Assembly: GCA_028694645.1 (NCBI GenBank)
Contig: JAQVKM010000005.1
Coordinates: 1 to 64,000 of the forward strand
Origin: Bacilli bacterium
GTDB taxonomy: Bacteria; Bacillota_I; Bacilli_A; RF39; UBA660
Reading direction: 5' to 3'
Length of the DNA stretch: 64,000 nucleotides
Shown: positions 1-7,922 of the stretch, in pieces
How the letters are laid out: each line of letters begins with the position of its first letter
How positions within the stretch are numbered: position 1 is the stretch's first letter
The notes under the pieces: model-generated
What the model saw: the letters and a program-made list of their open reading frames with translations, nothing else
Told to the model about the DNA's origin: nothing
The model's database searches: none
Position numbers and translations under genes: made by a program

Positions 1-71
1 AATAGTATATATAATTCACTTTTTATTTTATTAATATGAACTAAATAATTTTAAATAGGGGTTATTAATAA

Positions 72-100
72 TAAAAAAACATAACTTTTTAATTATGTTT
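72..100 (-). terminator. Rho-independent terminator
   Basis: An 8-bp stem (77-84 with 93-100) is followed on the minus strand by a run of T. It lies immediately after the stop codon of the HTH regulator gene at 100-885. Confidence 0.7.
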
Positions 101-885
101 TAAGATACTTTTCTAGATTGGATTTCTGCTATCTTAGAGAATACTTCACTGGCATTTTCTTCATTAATTTCAGTAAATCCTAGTTCTTTTAAAGCTTGCA
201 CTTTAATTGTATTTAATTCTAAAGTTCTACTTAACTTCTCTTCCATTTTTTGTTCAATTTGATTTACAAATCTACGATGAGATTCTGCTATTTTACTTCT
301 TGAAACTCCCCCACCTTGATATAATCTCATAGCAGAGAATAAGATACTTTCAAAAATAAATTGTTCTTCTTCATTATAAGCAAATTCTAATGGTTTTATA
401 AATCCTGCAGCTTTAGCCATATAGCCTAAAATATATTTAAGTTCATGCGATGTTTCCATTGTTTGCATAAAATGATATAAATATTTGTATGTTATTAATG
501 CTTTAGCTTTTTTATCATCATCTTCTAATTGCTCTTTCATTAAATTTATAATATTAGACATTATTTCTTTATGTTCATCATCTAAATTTTCATATATATT
601 TTCATTATCATTTTGATAATTATTTCTAATTGAATGTTCAAATAAGCTATTAACACGAGATTCTACATCTAATATGTAATCTGTATTAACTTTTATTGAA
701 TTTATCTCCTCTACTGATTTAACTCCTAATAAATTCAACAATAGAACTTTTTTATCTTTTGGCCATTTATTTAAATCATCTAAATCTAGATAATTGTATA
801 TCATTTGTCTTGATACACCTAAAAATTTAGCTAGTTTAACTTTAGAAATGCCTAATTCATGTAATATTTCATTTAGTCTCTCCAT
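100..885 (-). CDS. HTH DNA-binding regulator (XRE-like N-terminus)
   Basis: The 261-residue product starts with a compact helix-turn-helix (about residues 5-45; KLAKFLGVSRQMIYNYL reads like a Cro/C1-type recognition helix region). The remaining ~210 residues are predicted to be mostly helical, with no recognised effector domain and no membrane segment. The start is supported by an AGGAGG site 9 nt upstream. It is a single-gene unit: its own terminator follows, and mnmA lies behind it in the same direction. A tandem TTGACAATTGACAAT lies just upstream and could be promoter and binding site. The family is certain only at the level of HTH; target and ligand are unknown. Confidence 0.7.
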   Translation of the reverse strand: MERLNEILHELGISKVKLAKFLGVSRQMIYNYLDLDDLNKWPKDKKVLLLNLLGVKSVEEINSIKVNTDYILDVESRVNSLFEHSIRNNYQNDNENIYENLDDEHKEIMSNIINLMKEQLEDDDKKAKALITYKYLYHFMQTMETSHELKYILGYMAKAAGFIKPLEFAYNEEEQFIFESILFSAMRLYQGGGVSRSKIAESHRRFVNQIEQKMEEKLSRTLELNTIKVQALKELGFTEINEENASEVFSKIAEIQSRKVS

Positions 886-901
886 ATTGTTAAAACCTCC
901 T

Positions 902-935
902 ACTATAATTTTATCATATAATTGTCAATTGTCAA
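902..935 (-). promoter_or_regulatory. Promoter region with tandem TTGACA repeats
   Basis: Read on the minus strand, two TTGACA hexamers lie 7 nt apart (930-935 and 923-928). The first is 16 nt from a TAAAAT hexamer, and AGGAGG of the downstream HTH gene follows. The direct repeat could be a -35 element plus an autoregulatory site. This assignment is inference. Confidence 0.4.
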
Positions 936-967
936 TGTGTAAAGTAAAAGTAAATAAAAATTAAGTA

Positions 968-2071
968 TTATAAATATTCAATTTTTTTATTGTTTTTATA
1001 TACTTCTTTAATTATACCTCCACCTAGACATTCTTCATTTAAATAAAAAACACAAGCTTGTCCTGGTGTAACTGATTTAACACCTTCAGGATATTTAACA
1101 ATTATTTCATTATCTTTATATTCTATATAAACTTCATTATCTTTTTGTCTATATCTAAATTTTGCTGTACACTTTGTAGGTTTATTGTCACTGATCCAAT
1201 TAATATTATCAACAACTGCTTGATCACTAATTAAATAGTTATTTTCATCACTAAATGCTACATATAAAATATTTTCTTTTAAATTTTTTCCAACAACAAA
1301 ACTTCTGTCTTTATTACCGCCTAAATTTAATCCTCTTCTTTGACCTATCGTATAGTACATTAACCCAATATGTTTGCCAATTACTTCATTGGTTTCAATA
1401 TTGATTATATTGCCTTCTTTACTAGGTAAATAGTTTTTTAAAAAATCTTTAAAATTTCTTTCACCAATAAAACAAATCCCAGTTGAGTCTTTCTTTTTAG
1501 CCGTAATTAAATCATATTCTAAAGCTATTTTTCTTACTTCACTTTTTTCTAAATCACCAATAGGAAATAAAACATTTTCAAGTTGTTTTTTACTTAATTG
1601 AGATAAGAAGTATGTTTGATCTTTATTATCATCAATTCCTCTTAATAACTTATTATCTCTTATTCTAGCATAGTGCCCAGTAGCTATATAATCAGCTCCA
1701 AATTTTTTTGCTTCTTTAACAAACATATCAAATTTAATATATTTATTACACATTATATCAGGATTAGGAGTTCTTCCTTTTTTTAATTCATCTAAAAAAT
1801 AAGTAAAAACATAATCCCAATATTCTTTAACAAAATCTACTCTATGTAGTGGAATATCAAGTTTTTGACAAACCTCTAGTGCATCATTATAATCATTTTC
1901 TTGAGGACATATATCATTATCAATAGTAGGATTACCTAAAATATCATTATTAATAGTACTATCCCAATTACGCATGAATAAACCAATTACCTCATATCCT
2001 TGTTTTTTTAGTAAGATAGCGGCTACACTACTATCTACCCCACCACTCATACCTATTACTACTTTTTTCAT
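968..2071 (-). CDS. mnmA: tRNA-specific 2-thiouridylase MnmA
   Basis: MnmA installs the 2-thio group on wobble U34 of tRNA-Lys, tRNA-Glu and tRNA-Gln, using sulfur relayed from a cysteine desulfurase. The 367 residues match the usual length. The PP-loop motif SGGVDSS lies at residues 9-15, and the two catalytic cysteines are visible in NPDIMCN (C108) and STGICFIGE (C200). The start is fixed by AGGTGA 5 nt upstream, with TATAAT only 5 nt before that site. The gene stands alone here. The window also encodes tRNA-Glu and tRNA-Lys, but the C34 isoacceptors that MnmA does not modify. Confidence 0.97.
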   Translation of the reverse strand: MKKVVIGMSGGVDSSVAAILLKKQGYEVIGLFMRNWDSTINNDILGNPTIDNDICPQENDYNDALEVCQKLDIPLHRVDFVKEYWDYVFTYFLDELKKGRTPNPDIMCNKYIKFDMFVKEAKKFGADYIATGHYARIRDNKLLRGIDDNKDQTYFLSQLSKKQLENVLFPIGDLEKSEVRKIALEYDLITAKKKDSTGICFIGERNFKDFLKNYLPSKEGNIINIETNEVIGKHIGLMYYTIGQRRGLNLGGNKDRSFVVGKNLKENILYVAFSDENNYLISDQAVVDNINWISDNKPTKCTAKFRYRQKDNEVYIEYKDNEIIVKYPEGVKSVTPGQACVFYLNEECLGGGIIKEVYKNNKKIEYL

Positions 2072-2103
2072 AAAATCACCTAATTAATTATATCATAAAA
2101 CCT

Positions 2104-2736
2104 TTATTTAATAAACAAAAGTATCTTATTAAATATGATTGGAACTAAATATGTTTCTAATAAAGATGTTATAATTATACCTATAAATGTTATGATAAAT
2201 ATTTTCAAATATTTATTTATAATGTTTTTAAAACTAATTTCTTTTTTATTTATTATTGAATATATTAATATACTAGAAAATTTTAGTGAATATAAAAGTA
2301 AAGTTGAATATAATATGAAATTAATTATATGATGAGGAAAAATATAGCAAAGTGAGTATATTATTCCAATTGCTTTATATTTTAAAATAAAAGCAGAAAT
2401 AGAAAAACCAATAATAAATGACTTAATAAAATAAAGAAATAAATTAATTGGTATACCTATTATTGATATTCCTAAAATCCATATAATAACAATAATAGGT
2501 ATATTGGAAATCAAATTATTTTTTAAACAATCTATATAATTTAGATTATTATCTTTGATATTGTTTATAAATGAACTGACATAATTTTTTGCAAGTAATT
2601 GATCATTAGATGATAAATAACAAGTAAATACAGATCCACTTATAATTCCAATAATAAATATAATAAATAATATTTTTAAATACTTTTTATTATTAATATA
2701 ATACTTTTTAATATTAATCTTGTCCACTTTTAACAT
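2104..2736 (-). CDS. spoIIM: Stage II sporulation protein M
   Basis: SpoIIM is the membrane scaffold of the SpoIID-SpoIIM-SpoIIP peptidoglycan-degrading complex that drives engulfment of the forespore. The product is 210 residues, close to the Bacillus protein. It has a first membrane helix at about residues 19-41, an extracytoplasmic stretch, and several helices from about 72 onward. The segment around IKSFIIGFSISAFIL and the following IFPHHIINFILY are typical of the family. An AGGTGA site precedes the ATG. A sigma-E-like promoter lies just upstream, consistent with mother-cell expression. spoIID and spoIIP are not in the window. Confidence 0.85.
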   Translation of the reverse strand: MLKVDKINIKKYYINNKKYLKILFIIFIIGIISGSVFTCYLSSNDQLLAKNYVSSFINNIKDNNLNYIDCLKNNLISNIPIIVIIWILGISIIGIPINLFLYFIKSFIIGFSISAFILKYKAIGIIYSLCYIFPHHIINFILYSTLLLYSLKFSSILIYSIINKKEISFKNIINKYLKIFIITFIGIIITSLLETYLVPIIFNKILLFIK

Positions 2737-2751
2737 TTAATCACCTATTAA

Positions 2752-2780
2752 ATTGTATTTACAAAATTTAAAGATATTCC
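2752..2780 (-). promoter_or_regulatory. Sigma-E-like promoter of spoIIM
   Basis: On the minus strand GGAATATC (2780-2773) and AATACAAT (2759-2752) are 13 nt apart. They match the mother-cell sigma-E consensus (GKCATATT and CATACAMT) at 6/8 and 7/8 positions. spoIIM is a sigma-E gene in B. subtilis. Base composition is AT-rich, so chance matches are possible. Confidence 0.45.
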
Positions 2781-2826
2781 ATTTTTTATATATTTGTATT
2801 ATAATGTTATTGTTGAGGTGATTATA

Positions 2827-2928
2827 GTGAAAAAAAGTAAAAAAATAAATGGTCAAAAAATAGCTGTTTGGGCTATGTTGTTAGCTATGGTATTATCTTT
2901 TATAGCTACATGTTTTATGTATTTTTAA
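2827..2928 (+). CDS. 33-residue single-pass membrane miniprotein (Prli42/DUF4044-like)
   Basis: A GTG-started frame encodes 33 residues: a lysine-rich N-terminus (VKKSKKINGQK), one membrane helix (about residues 12-31, containing AVWAMLLAMVLSF), and a very short tail. GAGGTG sits 6 nt before the GTG. The arrangement (basic start, then a W/Y-x-ML-x-AM-x-LS type helix) resembles the Prli42 stressosome anchor and DUF4044 miniproteins of Firmicutes. No stressosome gene is nearby, so function is not asserted. It runs divergently from spoIIM and converges on gpr, whose stop is 6 bp away. Confidence 0.6.
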   Translation: MKKSKKINGQKIAVWAMLLAMVLSFIATCFMYF

Positions 2929-2933
2929 GATTA

Positions 2934-3953
2934 TTAATTAATCTTTTTTTTATGTAAAGAATTATTTATTCCATCACTAATTATACTACCAAGTTTTTCA
3001 ATAACAAAATCTATCTCTTTAGGCGTAATCATCAAATTATATCCAACTGGAGTTAAAACTTCATTAATTAGTTCTCTAATTTCATTATCACTTAATTTTC
3101 CAATTAATCCTAAAAGATATTCTTTGTCTTCATTATTAATGTCAATGTTTTGTTTTAAATAATTAATGTTTTTAAAACTGATTAATTTATTTATTGGATT
3201 TTTAATTAGTTTTTTATTAAAGGCATAATTTTTATGCATTAAATTAATTGTATCACTTACAATAGTTACGGCATCAACTACAGTTGGAATGCCAACAGCA
3301 ATAACAGGAATATTTAATGTTTCAAAATCAATTTTTTTTCTATTATTACCTATTCCACTTCCAGGAGATATGCCAGTGTTAGTCAATTGAATGGTTTTAT
3401 TTATTCTTTCAATTGATTTGCTAGCTAGAGCATCAATAATGATAATAAAATCTGGTTTAATATCATTTACAATGGCTTTAATATAATCTGATGTCTCTAT
3501 ACCTGTTTGTCCTGTAACACCTGGTTTTATAGCTAATACACGGCGATAATCACTATCTAAATCATCATACATAAAAATATGATTTGTTATAATAATATTT
3601 TTTAATGCTAAAGGTCCTAATGAATCAGGAGTTGATAATTCATTTCCTAAGGCTACAATTAAACAAGTATCATTTTGTTTAATATTTGTTTGTTCCATAA
3701 TTTTTGATAATTGTTTAGAAAAAACTGTAGTGACATTTTTTTGATTTTCACTATCAGTTATATCTTTAAATTCGATAGTTATATATATGCCCTCTTTTTT
3801 ATTTAACAATAATCCATTTTGTTCATCTAAAATTATTTCTGTTATCTTTATATCATTAAAATAATCGACATTATTTTTTAATTGTTCATCAATTGTTTCA
3901 ATAACTAAATCAGTTCTTATTTGATATTTTTTTAAATCTACTGTATGTTTCAT
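2934..3953 (-). CDS. gpr: Germination protease GPR
   Basis: GPR degrades small acid-soluble spore proteins during germination. It is made as a zymogen in the forespore. The product is 339 residues. The N-terminal YQIRTDLVIE (residues 10-19) matches the conserved processing region (IRTDLAxE). The two aspartates required in Bacillus enzymes correspond to D110 in STPDSLGP and D174 in IIIDALAS; GISPGSGIGN is also characteristic. AGGTGA lies just before the ATG. The gene is divergent from rpsT, and the intergenic region holds a nested inverted repeat. With spoIIM, ylbJ and cotE it is good evidence for endospore biology. Confidence 0.95.
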   Translation of the reverse strand: MKHTVDLKKYQIRTDLVIETIDEQLKNNVDYFNDIKITEIILDEQNGLLLNKKEGIYITIEFKDITDSENQKNVTTVFSKQLSKIMEQTNIKQNDTCLIVALGNELSTPDSLGPLALKNIIITNHIFMYDDLDSDYRRVLAIKPGVTGQTGIETSDYIKAIVNDIKPDFIIIIDALASKSIERINKTIQLTNTGISPGSGIGNNRKKIDFETLNIPVIAVGIPTVVDAVTIVSDTINLMHKNYAFNKKLIKNPINKLISFKNINYLKQNIDINNEDKEYLLGLIGKLSDNEIRELINEVLTPVGYNLMITPKEIDFVIEKLGSIISDGINNSLHKKKIN

Positions 3954-3970
3954 AACATCACCTATTATAT

Positions 3971-4022
3971 TTTTAACAAATTTAGCAAATATATTTGCTT
4001 TTTTTATAAATATTTGTTAAAA
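3971..4022. repeat. Nested inverted repeat between gpr and rpsT
   Basis: A perfect 16-bp palindrome, AGCAAATATATTTGCT (3984-3999), sits inside an outer 11-bp dyad, TTTTAACAAAT (3971-3981) with ATTTGTTAAAA (4012-4022). The right half overlaps the proposed -35 and -10 of the rpsT promoter. It could be an operator or a structured leader; the sequence alone does not decide. Confidence 0.6.
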
Positions 4023-4023
4023 T
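3995..4023 (+). promoter_or_regulatory. rpsT promoter
   Basis: TTGCTT (3995-4000), a 17-nt spacer and TAAAAT (4018-4023) precede rpsT by 36 nt. Both hexamers overlap arms of the nested inverted repeat. Confidence 0.55.
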
Positions 4024-4059
4024 ATAGTAGATTTAGATTATGATTTGGAGGTGAACTAA

Positions 4060-4323
4060 ATGGCAAATATGAAAAATGCTAAAAAAGCGATAAAAACAAG
4101 TGCTAAGAAAAAAGTAATTAATAATGATTATAAAGCTAGTATGAAAACAGCTATTAAAAACGTTGAAAAAGCTATCGCTTCTAAAAATGTTGAAAATGCT
4201 GCTGAATCATTAAAAACAGCTATTAAAAAAATAGATAAAGCATGTTCTGCTGGTGTTGTTACAGCAAATTATGTTGCAAGAACAAAATCACGTTTAACAC
4301 TTAAAGTTAACAGTATGAAGTAA
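4060..4323 (+). CDS. rpsT: 30S ribosomal protein S20
   Basis: S20 is a primary binder of the 5' domain of 16S rRNA. The product is 87 residues, lysine- and alanine-rich and fully helical in character. It begins MANMKNAKKAIKTS and carries the family features NDYKASMKTAIK and the C-terminal KSRLTLKVNS region. GGAGGTG precedes the ATG. It is transcribed alone from the promoter at 3995-4023, and a terminator overlaps the stop codon. Confidence 0.97.
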   Translation: MANMKNAKKAIKTSAKKKVINNDYKASMKTAIKNVEKAIASKNVENAAESLKTAIKKIDKACSAGVVTANYVARTKSRLTLKVNSMK

Positions 4324-4342
4324 AAATTACTTCTTTTTTTTT
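4317..4342 (+). terminator. rpsT terminator overlapping the stop codon
   Basis: GAAGTAA-AAA-TTACTTC followed by a run of T. The 5' arm contains the last codons and the TAA stop of rpsT. The 3' arm overlaps the stop of the convergent gene at 4327-4863. Confidence 0.8.
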
Positions 4343-4863
4343 GGCAATTTTTGAAGTGTAAATTCTCCACCAATATTTACAGCTAAATCATCTATGTTAA
4401 ATGGATATGATGTATTATTTTCAGGAGACATTAAATGAAAATTTAATTGTTCGAATTCTAATATTGATTTTGGTAAATAATCAATATAACTAGTTTCAAG
4501 TGTTATTGTTTTTTTAAGAACATAATTCTTACCCGAACTAATGTCTTCTAAAAAAGGTTTATATAATATATATTCTTGACCTGGTTTAATTAGTGCATTA
4601 GAAAAATTACATTGATGAAATTTACTTGCTTTTTTTAATACTATATTTTTATAAAAAAGAATGTAATGATTTGGAAAAAAATATTGGCTAGTACAAAGTA
4701 ACAGAGTTTCTTCAATCATTTTATATATATTTTGTATTGTTTTACCTTTGTTTTCTTCTATTATTTTTTTACTTATTCTATTTATAATTAAATTATTTAA
4801 ATTGATATCTTCTTCATTAATTAAATTAATTTCTTCAAATTTAAATATATCAATATTAGCCAT
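4327..4863 (-). CDS. Unrecognised 178-residue protein
   Basis: I do not recognise this family. The product is soluble-looking, has no signal peptide or membrane helix, begins with an acidic, Asn-rich helical stretch (to about residue 60), and ends in a lysine tail (LPKKKK). GAGGTG precedes the ATG. It is convergent with rpsT and divergent from the transglutaminase-like gene. The clean ribosome binding site and uninterrupted frame support a real gene. Confidence 0.65.
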   Translation of the reverse strand: MANIDIFKFEEINLINEEDINLNNLIINRISKKIIEENKGKTIQNIYKMIEETLLLCTSQYFFPNHYILFYKNIVLKKASKFHQCNFSNALIKPGQEYILYKPFLEDISSGKNYVLKKTITLETSYIDYLPKSILEFEQLNFHLMSPENNTSYPFNIDDLAVNIGGEFTLQKLPKKKK

Positions 4864-4965
4864 AAATCAACACCTCATTGGCATTTATTATATATTAAAA
4901 ATTAATATTGTGCAAGATTCTTTTTTTAATAAAAAAAATATGTTATACTTATACTAGGTGATAAT

Positions 4966-5883
4966 ATGAGAAAGCTTTTAGTAACAATTTTTTTATTAGT
5001 TATTATTGCATTGATTGCAAATAATTATGAATATATAATGCGTTTTGCAATGATAAATATTGTTTATCGTGATGAGATATTAAATAAAGAGGATAACTCA
5101 TATTATCGTGAATATAGTTGGAATTATGTACAACAAACAGATGATTTTTATCCAAATAATAAGCAAGATATTTTAAATATATTTTATAGTGCTTTAAATG
5201 GTGGTTGGAGTGAAGTTACTTTTTATTGTCCAGAAGAATACGCAACTTGCTTAGATGATGTTGAAGAAATGACAGATAGTAATTATTTATTATCAAATAT
5301 TAATAATTTTGTAGCTACATATAACAGCTATAGCAAAATATATATAAATTTAAATAATTTAGGTAGAATTAATATTCAATTCGTTAAAATATATAATGAT
5401 GAAATGATTATGGCTTTAAATCAAAAAATAGATCAAATTTATTCTGAAATAATTAAAGAAAATATGTCTGATTATGAAAAAATAAAAGCTGCTCACGATT
5501 ATATTATCAATAATACTGTATATGATCAACAACGAGCTAATGAAGTTAAAAATGGTATTAATACAGAAAATTATCATATTTCTAATACTGCTTACGGGAC
5601 TTTAATTAATCATAAAGCAATATGTGGTGGTTATACAGATGCTATGGCATTATTCCTAGATAAATTTGGTATACCAAATTATAAAGTAGCTAGTACTAGT
5701 CATATATGGAATTATGTTTATTTAAATAATGAATGGTTGCATTTAGATTTGACTTGGGATGATCCAGTTACTAGTAACAATGAAAATAGACTTGAATACA
5801 ATTATTTTCTTATTAAAACGGCTAAATTGCAAAGTATTGATACTGGACAACATAATTATGAAAAAGAAATATATAGTGAATAA
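4966..5883 (+). CDS. Membrane-anchored transglutaminase-like cysteine protein
   Basis: The product is 305 residues, with an N-terminal signal anchor (about residues 3-20) and a C-terminal transglutaminase-like domain (about 160-275). The papain-fold triad is visible as C220 in AICGGYTDA, H246 in STSHIWNY and D261 in WLHLDLTWDD. Such proteins act as proteases or peptide cyclases, or bind other proteins, outside the cell; the substrate is not evident. AGGTGATAAT precedes the ATG. It is a single-gene unit ending in a bidirectional terminator shared with the convergent ylbL-like gene. Confidence 0.85.
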   Translation: MRKLLVTIFLLVIIALIANNYEYIMRFAMINIVYRDEILNKEDNSYYREYSWNYVQQTDDFYPNNKQDILNIFYSALNGGWSEVTFYCPEEYATCLDDVEEMTDSNYLLSNINNFVATYNSYSKIYINLNNLGRINIQFVKIYNDEMIMALNQKIDQIYSEIIKENMSDYEKIKAAHDYIINNTVYDQQRANEVKNGINTENYHISNTAYGTLINHKAICGGYTDAMALFLDKFGIPNYKVASTSHIWNYVYLNNEWLHLDLTWDDPVTSNNENRLEYNYFLIKTAKLQSIDTGQHNYEKEIYSE

Positions 5884-5912
5884 AAAAATGTTAGAAAATA
5901 TCTAACATTTTT
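5884..5912. terminator. Bidirectional terminator
   Basis: The stem AAAATGTTAGA / TCTAACATTTT has A and T runs on both sides. It lies between convergent genes ending at 5883 and 5911. Confidence 0.75.
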
Positions 5913-6900
5913 ATTTTAAATAATTAATTGCTTCATCAAAAGTATTTATTCCTATTATTTCAATATCATAATTATTTTTTTCTTTTTCTTTTATAGCTTC
6001 ATTATAATTTTCACCATTAGGAACAAAGAAAATATCTGCTTCTTCTAAGACAGCTCCTTTTAATTTATATTTAACTCCTGATATTGAACCAACTACTCCA
6101 TCTTTTGAAATAGTTCCGGTACCACTTATTATTAAGCCATTTGTTATATCTTTTTGTATTAAATTACTATATATAGCTAGAGTTAGCATTAAACCTCCCG
6201 ATGGTCCAGATTCGGATGATTTAAATGTTATTTCTAATTTAGGGTCAGTTTTCACTTTATTTTGTTCAGTAATCATTATACCAATTATCAATTCATTATC
6301 GTATTTTTTTAAATATGCATATCTATTACATATTTTATTATTATTTTTTACTTCAATATTAATTTTTTGATTTTCGCTATAATTATTTAAAATATCATGA
6401 ATTTGATTCATATCACTAATTTTAATATTATTTATTGATAATATTTGATCACCTATTTTTAAATTTGTTTTTGCCTGCTCATCTATATATGTAACATATA
6501 ATTTGTTTGATAATATTTCTATTTTTTTATTAGCTTTAGTATAAGCTAATATAATTGCATTATTATTAGCTTCTGTTAATAATAAATGATTTCTAAAATA
6601 TATATCATCTTCTGTTTCTTTTGTATTTTCTATTTTTTCTTTTTTTAAAATATCGTAATTTTTAATTTTAGCTAGTAAAACAGAAAAAATACTTGCTTTT
6701 ATTTCCGATACATATGTCATGTTAATACTACCAGTTATGTTTAATTTATTATCAATTTTTATTCTATCGTTTGCATCTATTAATCCTCCGGGAGCCTCAA
6801 TATAATATGGAAGTTCAATAATAACTGACAGCATTATTATTATGTATAAAATTATAAATATAGCATTATTTTTTATAAAATTGATTATTTTTCTTAACAT
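5911..6900 (-). CDS. ylbL: YlbL/SepM-like PDZ-Lon serine protease
   Basis: The product is a membrane-anchored protease of 329 residues: one N-terminal membrane helix (about 12-30), a PDZ domain (about 130-190) and a Lon-type catalytic domain (about 215-310). The Ser-Lys dyad is visible as S234 in SGPSGGL and K279 in GVKYKLKGA. Homologues cleave signal peptides (SepM) or act with DNA-damage checkpoint proteins in B. subtilis (YlbL). AAAGGAAA precedes the ATG. It is divergent from ylbJ, the same neighbour as in B. subtilis, where both lie in the ylb region. Confidence 0.88.
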   Translation of the reverse strand: MLRKIINFIKNNAIFIILYIIIMLSVIIELPYYIEAPGGLIDANDRIKIDNKLNITGSINMTYVSEIKASIFSVLLAKIKNYDILKKEKIENTKETEDDIYFRNHLLLTEANNNAIILAYTKANKKIEILSNKLYVTYIDEQAKTNLKIGDQILSINNIKISDMNQIHDILNNYSENQKINIEVKNNNKICNRYAYLKKYDNELIIGIMITEQNKVKTDPKLEITFKSSESGPSGGLMLTLAIYSNLIQKDITNGLIISGTGTISKDGVVGSISGVKYKLKGAVLEEADIFFVPNGENYNEAIKEKEKNNYDIEIIGINTFDEAINYLK

Positions 6901-6965
6901 GTTGTATTTTCCTTTCTGTTTAATAATATCATTATACTAGAAATATATACTATATAGGTGATATT

Positions 6966-7922
6966 ATGATTAAATATATTAAAAACATAATAATTATACT
7001 TCTTTTACTTTTTTTTGTGGTTTCAATTATAAATAATTCTAATGATGTAATGTATTCTATTAATTTCTCTTTTGTAATATGGAAAAATAGTATTTTCCCA
7101 TGTCTATTTCCTTTTTTTGTCTTATCAGATTTATTAATTCATTATGGATTTGTTGATTTTTCTTCAAAAATGTTGAGTCCAATAATGAATAAATTATTTA
7201 AAATTAATAAAAATGTAGCTTTTATTTTTATTATGAGTATGATTTCAGGATTTCCTAGTAGCGCAAGATATACAAGAGAATTATACAATAAAAAATTAAT
7301 AAATGATATGGAAGCTACTAAAGCATTAATTTTTACTCATTTTTCTAATCCATTATTTATATTGGGAACTATATCTATATCATTTATTAAAAATAAAAAA
7401 ATTGGTTTATTTATACTTATTATTCATTATTTAACAAATATTATTATTGGGATATTATTTAGAAATTGTTATGTTGACAAATTGAATAATGAATTACAAG
7501 CAAATAATATAGTAAAAACAAATAACAATAAATTTAGTCAAATATTAACTAACTCTATAATTAATAGCATAAATAGTTTATTAGTTATATTTGGTACAAT
7601 TAGTTTTTTTTTAGTAATAACCACTATTATAGATAAAACTATACATATAAATGCATATTATCAAAGTATTATTAATGGTATTTTAGAAATGACACAAGGT
7701 ATAAAATATGTAAGTATACTTAATATTTCACTTAAATTAAAAGCAACATTAATTACAATGCTTTTGTCATTTGGTGGGATAAGTGTTCATATGCAAGTTA
7801 TAAGTTTTATAACTGATACAAAAATAAAATACCTTCCATTTCTAACAGCACGAATATTACATAGTGCAATATCAGGAATTTTGGTATTTATTTTATTTGA
7901 TTATTGGTTATATATTATTTAA
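6966..7922 (+). CDS. ylbJ: Sporulation integral membrane protein YlbJ
   Basis: YlbJ is a polytopic membrane protein of the nucleoside-recognition (Gate) family, needed for normal spore formation in B. subtilis. The product is 318 residues with about eight hydrophobic helices. The signature SGFPSSARYTREL (after the third helix) corresponds to the Gly-Pro-rich Gate motif, and FSNPLFILGTI follows. AGGTGATATT precedes the ATG. The stop overlaps by 4 nt the stop of the convergent prepilin gene. The transported molecule is unknown. Confidence 0.85.
   Translation: MIKYIKNIIIILLLLFFVVSIINNSNDVMYSINFSFVIWKNSIFPCLFPFFVLSDLLIHYGFVDFSSKMLSPIMNKLFKINKNVAFIFIMSMISGFPSSARYTRELYNKKLINDMEATKALIFTHFSNPLFILGTISISFIKNKKIGLFILIIHYLTNIIIGILFRNCYVDKLNNELQANNIVKTNNNKFSQILTNSIINSINSLLVIFGTISFFLVITTIIDKTIHINAYYQSIINGILEMTQGIKYVSILNISLKLKATLITMLLSFGGISVHMQVISFITDTKIKYLPFLTARILHSAISGILVFILFDYWLYII

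Noticed and set aside
2135-2332. Plus-strand frame inside spoIIM as a gene
   Set aside because: It is the hydrophobic antisense shadow of the spoIIM membrane helices, without a ribosome binding site.
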